Positions 7,306 to 12,394 of a stretch of 12,394 nt of DNA are shown here, piece by piece. The notes under the pieces are model-generated. The model ran no database searches. It was not told where the DNA came from and saw only the letters and a program-made list of their open reading frames with translations. Numbering within the stretch: the first letter of the stretch is position 1; the number at the start of each line of letters is the position of its first letter. The DNA is from Desulfobacterales bacterium (GTDB lineage Bacteria > Desulfobacterota > Desulfobacteria > Desulfobacterales > QNYZ01). Location of the stretch: contig JAOZUU010000010.1 in assembly GCA_029938515.1 (NCBI GenBank), forward strand, positions 4,036-16,429, given 5' to 3'. Made by a program: the position numbers and the translations under genes.

Positions 7306-7321
7306 GGGACCAGGAAAGAAT

Positions 7322-7349
7322 AAAATCCGGCGTCATCTCCGTGGATTTT
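7322..7349 (+). other. Small hairpin in the 54-base gap between the two activators
   Basis: AAAATCC (7322-7328) and GGATTTT (7343-7349) form a perfect 7-bp stem with a 14-base loop. It ends 10 bases before the ATG of the giant kinase gene, where one would expect a ribosome site, and no Shine-Dalgarno sequence is visible. The stem could be a weak terminator or attenuator, or could modulate translation of the next gene. I see no promoter in the gap, so read-through from the upstream gene is likely. Confidence 0.35.
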
Positions 7350-7359
7350 GTTGACTTTT

Positions 7360-10300
7360 ATGACTCGATTTTCAGGATACCATATAGAGCAAAAGATTTA
7401 TGAGAGCAGCGGAACGCTTATCCTTAGAGCGAAGGGTAAAGAAGATGCCCAGACAGTGATCTTAAAGGTGCTGAAGCCGGAGCATCCCAAACCTGAACAG
7501 ATCCGCCGGTTTCAAAATGAATATAAAACCGCCTGTCGCGTGACCTCACTTAAAGGGGTCATCGAGACCCACTCACTGGAAAACGTTGATAACCGCTTCA
7601 TCATGGTCATGGAGGATTTCGGTGCGGTCTCCCTGGATATCCTGATGAAAAATGACCGGTTTTCTCTCACCAGGGTGCTTGCCATTGCCATTGCGGTCAC
7701 CCGAGCCCTGGGAGAAATCCACGCGACCGGTATCATCCACAAAGACATCAATCCCGGCAACCTCGTTATTAACCCGGAAACCGACTGCCTGAAGATCATT
7801 GACTTTGGCATTGCCACCACCGTATCGGAAGAGATATCGGCCAGGGCAAATCCGGATGTGATCGAGGGTACTTTGACATATATGTCACCGGAACAGACAG
7901 GCAAGGTAAACCGGGCCATTGATCACCGTACCGATTTTTATTCACTAGGTGTCACCCTTTACACGTTGCTGGTACATAAAGTACCCTTTAATGGCTGCGA
8001 CCCGGCAGAATTGATCCATGCCCATCTGGCCAGGCAACCAATTCCACCAAAAGATCTTCGATCATCCATCCCCGGGATCGTTTCCGATTTAGTTATGAAA
8101 CTGCTGGCAAAGAACCCCGATGATCGTTATATAAACGCCGCCGCGATTGAATCCGACCTGACGAAATGCCTTGATGTGTCTCAAACAATCCGTCCAGACC
8201 AACGTTTTTTATTGGGTCGCCAGGATTTTCAAACAACCATGAAAATTGCCGACAAACTCTATGGACGGGATCCGGCCCTGGAAAGGTTGCAAAAGGCCTT
8301 TCAACAGGCCCGTGCCGGTGAAAGCCGTCTGTTTCTGGTCACGGGATCTGCCGGCATCGGTAAAACGACTCTGGTCAATGCTCTTCGCCGAACCGTGACT
8401 CAAAAAGGCGGACGTTTTATTGCCGGAAAATACGATCCACTTCAGCGCAACATCCCTTACAGCGGCCTTATTTTTGCGTTACAGGAACTCGTCAGGCAAT
8501 TGTTAACCCTGCCCGAGTTGAAGTTAAGCGAATTGCGTCAGGCGCTTCTAAAGTCCATTGGCACCACTGGGCAGGTCATTATCGATCTGGTTCCTGATTT
8601 GGAGATGGTTCTGGGCCCTCAACCACCAGTGGCGGCGCTTGCGCCTGTCGAATCCCTTAATCGGTTTTTTGTTGTGTTTGAGAAATTGATGCGGGTTTTG
8701 GCCAAACCAGACATGCCGCTGGTCCTGTTTCTGGATGATTTACAATGGATTGATGGCGCCTCACTTAAACTGGTCCAAATTCTGCTTACATCCAACATGG
8801 TGGAATCCATACTGGTGATTGGCGCCTACCGGGACAACGAGAGGGAACAGGCCCATGTATTGGAAACAGCGCTGGCGGATATCCAAGCGGAAAAAATTCC
8901 CGTAGATTTGGTCCGCCTCGAACCGCTGAAATCATCTCATCTGGTACAGTTGGTTTCCGACAGTTTCGGGTGTTCCCCCACCAAAGGCCAACCCCTTGCC
9001 GAATTGATTATGGACCGCACCCTCGGAAACCCGTATTTTATTCATGAATTTTTAAGGTCGCTGCATGCACAACAATTAATCCGCTCTGACCCGGCCAATA
9101 GGACCTGGCAATGGTCGCTTTCGACGATTCGCGCATCAGCACTGCCGGATGGTCTCGCTGCCCTGCTGACAAACAAAATTCAATCCCTTTCCAGGGAAAG
9201 TCAGGAATTACTGAAGATGGCCGCTTGTATCGGTTGCCGATTTGAATTCGGTATCCTCCTGGCTGTCGTATCTGAAAAAACCAGGGGCAATATTACCGAT
9301 ACCCTGCGGCAGGCTGTTAAGGCGGGGCTAGTTATCCCTCCTGAAGATGAGATCCCGTTTGGCGATATTGAATCTCACAATAAAGATATAACGACCCGGG
9401 CTGAATACCGGTTTAGCCATGACCGTATCCAGCAGGTCATTTATCGGCTTGTAACGCCGGCGGAAAAAACCCGATTCCATTGGAAAATCGGACAAATTAT
9501 GCTGTTACGCGCGACAACCGGGAAACGCAAACGGCATATATTCGATATTGTCAATCAGCTCAATACGGGGGTTCGTCATTGTTGTTCACCCGCCGATCGT
9601 ATTCAACTGGTTCGTCTGAATCTGGATGCCGGGCAAAAAGCAAAAGCGGCCCTGGCCTACGATTCGGCGTTTAACTATTTTGAGATCGGAATTGATCTCT
9701 TAAATCGTTTTCATTCAGAGACGACCGAGCCACAATCACCCTGGAAAAAAGAATATGAGTTGACCCTGACACTCTATCTGGAGGCCCTGGAATCAGCTTC
9801 GCTTAGTGCCAGATTCAGTGAGATCGACAACTTGGGGCTGGCCGTTTTATCCCATGCGAAAAGTCTTCCGGATAAAATGAAGGTTTACGAGGCCAAATGC
9901 TATGCTTTCTACACCCAAAACGATTTGCAAGGCGCGGTGGATACCGTTTGTACGGCTTTGGGGCTATTGGGTATTAAAATTCCCCGAAATCCTCGCAAAT
10001 CAAATGTTATCATCGATTTTATGAAAACCAGATTGGCATTGGCAGGTAAAAGCACCAGGCAGATTGAAAATTCCTCACACGTGACAAATCCTGAGAAGCT
10101 GGCTGCCCTGAGCTTGATTTATACGGTACTGCTGCCATCCTATTACGTTAACCCCAATCTTTTTCCTCTCTTCGTTTTCAGAGGCGTACGGATTTCGGTA
10201 CACCATGGGACAACGGCTAATTCCGCCTTTGCTTATGCCGGATACGGCCTGATCCTTTGCGGTGTTTTGGGTCAAATTGAAAAAGGCTATCATTTTGGCC

Positions 10301-12394
10301 GGCTTGCACTCAAACTGATGGATCAATTTGATATCCAGCAATATAAATGCCGGACACTGGTAACGGCGCATACATTTACGACTCATTGGAAACATCATTT
10401 GGGTGAGACACTGCAACCGCTGCTGGATGCCCATCAGAGCGGGCTTGAAACCGGTGATATCGAATTTGCGGCCATCGCCGTCTATCTTTATTCGTTAAAC
10501 CAGTTTTACATGGGCAGAAGCCTGGAACAATTGGAAAAGGTGATGGCCACCTTCGAACAAACCATTTATCACCTGAAGCAGAAAATAACGCTCCAGTTCC
10601 AGAAAATTGTGCACCAGGCAGTGCTGAATTTGATTGGTCGCTCTCCAGACCGGTGCCGGTTGCTGGGCGAATGTTACAATGAAGAAAAAATGCTTCCCCG
10701 GCATAAGGAAGCGCTTGATCAGAATGCACTTTTCAGCGTTTTTTTGCTTAAAGCGTTTCTCTGCTTTCTTTTTAACCAGACACACCAAGCGGTTAACAAC
10801 AGCCGAGAGGCGGAAAAATATTTGGATAGTCAGACCGGTGCCACGGATACCCCCTTTTTTTATTTTTATGACTCGTTGATCGGATTGGCGGCCTATCCAA
10901 GTATGTCCAAATTAGAACAGAAACGGGTACTCAAGAAAGTTTCCGCCAATCAAAAAAAAATGAGGAAATGGGCCCGTTTCGGTCCAATGAACTATTTGCA
11001 TAAGTATCACCTGGTGGAAGCCGAACGCCTGAGCCTTAGGGGGGAAATACCACGGGCGCTTGACCGATACGATCAAGCCATTGAGGCTGCCCATCAATCC
11101 GAATATACTCACGAAGAAGCATTGGCCAACGAGTTGGCGGGAAGGTTCTGTGTTCGCCGGAAGGACAATGAAGCCGCAAAAGACTATTTAAAAAAGGCCC
11201 GCAATGCTTATCTGAAATGGGGAGCCATCGCCAAGGTCAAGGACTTGGACCAGCATCATGCCATGTTGTTTGAAAATCTGGTCCACAGGCCCGAATCGGG
11301 CTTTTCGACACCGGGTGAAGAAACCCTGGTCAACGGCTCAATAAAATCGCTGAATCTGGCCGCAATAATGAATGCGTCACTTTCCATCAGCAACGAGATT
11401 ATTTATCCCCGGCTGGTGAATCAGTTGATGCGGATTGTGATTGAAAATACCGGCGCCCAAAGGGGGGTTTTGATTTTAAATGACCGTGATACCCTGATGA
11501 TCAGGGCCAGCAGCTCAATAGATAAAGGAATGGTCGCTGAGTTGCACAAACACCCGTTAAATAAAAGCAATGACCTGCCCCTGACTATCGTGAACTATGT
11601 CAGCCGATCAGAAAAATACGTGATCCTGGAAAATTACGCCAGTGATCCGCTTTTTGCCGGCGACCCTTATCTGGCTAAAGAGCGGCCCCAGTCGATTTTG
11701 TGTTATCCCCTGAAAAATAAGTCCAAATTGATCGGGATGCTTTACCTTGAAAACAACCTTGTCAGCGGGGTGTTCAACCGACAGCGCCTGGAGGTGCTAA
11801 ATATACTGGGCGCACAAATTGCCGTCTCCCTGGAAAATGCAAGGCTTTATACGGACCTTGAAAGCCAGGCCAACGAATTGAGTAATTACAAGCAACGACT
11901 TGAAAAAACGGTGGAACAACAGACCGTCGAGCTGGATCTGAGCCGGAAGGCGCTGGCCGATTTAAAAGGCGATATCAAACGGGGACATCGGTTTGGCAAA
12001 ATCATTGGTAAAAGTGAGCCAATGCAGGCGATTTATGCCCTTATTCAGGATCTGGCCGATGTGTCCGCCACGGTGCTGATTACCGGCGAAAGCGGCACGG
12101 GCAAGGAACTGGTCGCCGAGGCACTCCACACCAGTGGACGGCGACGGGATAAACCGTTTATCAGGGTCAATTGCGCGGCCCTTTCGGAAAGCGTGCTGGA
12201 AAGCGAGCTGTTCGGACATATCAGGGGTGCCTTTACCGGGGCCGACCGGGACAAGATCGGCCGGTTCCAGAAGGCCGGCGACGGCACCATTCTTCTGGAT
12301 GAGTGCGGGGAGGTGTCGCTGCATTTTCAAAAGAGGCTGCTGCGGGTGCTCCAGGAGCGCGAGTTCGAACGCCTGGGCGACACCGCCACCCTGC
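7360..12394 (+). CDS. Giant Ser/Thr kinase - AAA ATPase - TPR - GAF - sigma-54 activator (3' end outside window)
   Basis: An open frame of 1678 codons runs without a stop to the right edge, so the gene is partial. The ATG at 7360 fits the family N-terminus (GYHIEQKIYES). Kinase domain (about 1-270): Lys36 in VILK, Glu54, HKDINPGN at 127-134, Asp148-Phe-Gly, and GTLTYMSPEQ at 170-179. The glycine loop is degenerate, as is usual in this family. A PknK/AAA_16-type ATPase follows: LYGRD at 300, Walker A GSAGIGKT at 329-336 and Walker B LFLDDLQWID at 456-465. Residues about 700-1310 are helical and TPR-like. A GAF domain spans about 1328-1500, then a coiled coil and a sigma-54 AAA+ domain with GESGTGKE at 1576-1583, GAFTGA at 1623-1628 and Walker B LLDE at 1645-1648, where the next residue is Cys1649 instead of the usual Ile. 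No membrane helix is seen, so it is cytosolic. Relatives usually end in a histidine kinase; here the output is sigma-54 activation. The signal is unknown. The ATPase-TPR part resembles STAND-type sensors that bind ligands or partner proteins. A Fis-type HTH is expected beyond the window. Confidence 0.92.
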   Translation, partial: MTRFSGYHIEQKIYESSGTLILRAKGKEDAQTVILKVLKPEHPKPEQIRRFQNEYKTACRVTSLKGVIETHSLENVDNRFIMVMEDFGAVSLDILMKNDRFSLTRVLAIAIAVTRALGEIHATGIIHKDINPGNLVINPETDCLKIIDFGIATTVSEEISARANPDVIEGTLTYMSPEQTGKVNRAIDHRTDFYSLGVTLYTLLVHKVPFNGCDPAELIHAHLARQPIPPKDLRSSIPGIVSDLVMKLLAKNPDDRYINAAAIESDLTKCLDVSQTIRPDQRFLLGRQDFQTTMKIADKLYGRDPALERLQKAFQQARAGESRLFLVTGSAGIGKTTLVNALRRTVTQKGGRFIAGKYDPLQRNIPYSGLIFALQELVRQLLTLPELKLSELRQALLKSIGTTGQVIIDLVPDLEMVLGPQPPVAALAPVESLNRFFVVFEKLMRVLAKPDMPLVLFLDDLQWIDGASLKLVQILLTSNMVESILVIGAYRDNEREQAHVLETALADIQAEKIPVDLVRLEPLKSSHLVQLVSDSFGCSPTKGQPLAELIMDRTLGNPYFIHEFLRSLHAQQLIRSDPANRTWQWSLSTIRASALPDGLAALLTNKIQSLSRESQELLKMAACIGCRFEFGILLAVVSEKTRGNITDTLRQAVKAGLVIPPEDEIPFGDIESHNKDITTRAEYRFSHDRIQQVIYRLVTPAEKTRFHWKIGQIMLLRATTGKRKRHIFDIVNQLNTGVRHCCSPADRIQLVRLNLDAGQKAKAALAYDSAFNYFEIGIDLLNRFHSETTEPQSPWKKEYELTLTLYLEALESASLSARFSEIDNLGLAVLSHAKSLPDKMKVYEAKCYAFYTQNDLQGAVDTVCTALGLLGIKIPRNPRKSNVIIDFMKTRLALAGKSTRQIENSSHVTNPEKLAALSLIYTVLLPSYYVNPNLFPLFVFRGVRISVHHGTTANSAFAYAGYGLILCGVLGQIEKGYHFGRLALKLMDQFDIQQYKCRTLVTAHTFTTHWKHHLGETLQPLLDAHQSGLETGDIEFAAIAVYLYSLNQFYMGRSLEQLEKVMATFEQTIYHLKQKITLQFQKIVHQAVLNLIGRSPDRCRLLGECYNEEKMLPRHKEALDQNALFSVFLLKAFLCFLFNQTHQAVNNSREAEKYLDSQTGATDTPFFYFYDSLIGLAAYPSMSKLEQKRVLKKVSANQKKMRKWARFGPMNYLHKYHLVEAERLSLRGEIPRALDRYDQAIEAAHQSEYTHEEALANELAGRFCVRRKDNEAAKDYLKKARNAYLKWGAIAKVKDLDQHHAMLFENLVHRPESGFSTPGEETLVNGSIKSLNLAAIMNASLSISNEIIYPRLVNQLMRIVIENTGAQRGVLILNDRDTLMIRASSSIDKGMVAELHKHPLNKSNDLPLTIVNYVSRSEKYVILENYASDPLFAGDPYLAKERPQSILCYPLKNKSKLIGMLYLENNLVSGVFNRQRLEVLNILGAQIAVSLENARLYTDLESQANELSNYKQRLEKTVEQQTVELDLSRKALADLKGDIKRGHRFGKIIGKSEPMQAIYALIQDLADVSATVLITGESGTGKELVAEALHTSGRRRDKPFIRVNCAALSESVLESELFGHIRGAFTGADRDKIGRFQKAGDGTILLDECGEVSLHFQKRLLRVLQEREFERLGDTATL
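11887..12394 (+). repeat. Duplicated sigma-54 output module, copy 2 (cut by window edge)
   Basis: Gap-free partner of 6256-6763. The shared block begins in the coiled coil (YKQRLEKTVEQQTVEL against YKRQLEKKVERQTVEI) and goes on through Walker A, GAFTGA and Walker B to the last visible base. Changes are mostly conservative (K/R, V/I, D/E). The least conservative change near the active site is Ile to Cys just after Walker B. Just before the block, this copy is 21 residues shorter in the coiled coil than copy 1. Confidence 0.9.

Noticed and set aside
7306..7359. Sigma-54 promoter for the activator genes
   Set aside because: I looked for GG-N10-GC (TGGCAC-N5-TTGCA) in this gap and also in 1-592 and 2688-2840, and found no acceptable match; targets must lie elsewhere.
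7290..7370. The two activators as one gene split by a frameshift
   Set aside because: The first ends with a complete Fis-type HTH and the second begins with a normal kinase N-terminus, so they are two separate full genes.
7512..7919. 135-codon minus-strand open frame
   Set aside because: It is opposite the kinase domain, whose VILK, HKD and DFG motifs lie uninterrupted on the + strand.

Overview
The window reads as a chromosomal segment from a Gram-negative, deltaproteobacterial-type organism. Desulfobacterota (a Desulfobacteraceae or Desulfosarcina-like sulfate reducer) is my best guess. The grounds are an apolipoprotein N-acyltransferase gene (so an outer membrane), two large sigma-54 activators, a giant Ser/Thr kinase-AAA ATPase signalling protein of the kind common in Desulfobacterota, Myxococcota and Cyanobacteria, and dispersed palindromic intergenic repeats. 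The taxon is inferred from gene content and protein style, not from a marker gene. All protein genes lie on the + strand.

Layout. Bases 1-592 hold no convincing gene: there are repeat-like, hairpin-forming stretches and then a plausible sigma-70 promoter (348-377). Bases 593-2687 carry two exported proteins in a likely operon, 40 bases apart. The first is a metalloprotease with an HEMGH zinc site followed by an archaemetzincin-like HCxxxC..M segment with unusual ligand spacing. The second is a six-cysteine secreted protein of unknown function. Bases 2688-2840 hold two small hairpins and a REP-like inverted repeat that runs up to the next gene.

Bases 2841-4457 encode Lnt (apolipoprotein N-acyltransferase) with its catalytic triad intact. 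It overlaps by 20 bases the start of a membrane-bound sigma-54 activator (4438-7305) with a periplasmic PDZ domain, about ten membrane helices, a GAF domain, a coiled coil, an AAA+ domain with GAFTGA and a Fis-type HTH. After a 54-base gap starts a giant gene (7360 to beyond the end of the window; at least 1678 residues): Ser/Thr kinase, PknK/AAA_16-type ATPase, long helical TPR-like region, GAF, coiled coil, then a sigma-54 AAA+ domain. The usual C-terminal histidine kinase of this family is replaced by a sigma-54 activation module.

The most striking point is that the two neighbouring activators share nearly the same output module (by my count 22 differences in the 151 aligned residues from the end of the coiled coil onward) behind completely different sensory halves. 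Their connecting coiled coils differ by exactly 21 residues, three heptads. This looks like a tandem duplication with input swapping: one membrane or periplasmic sensor and one cytosolic kinase-ATPase sensor that may act on the same promoters, or even form mixed AAA+ hexamers. The giant gene is cut by the right edge of the window, so its HTH and stop are not visible.
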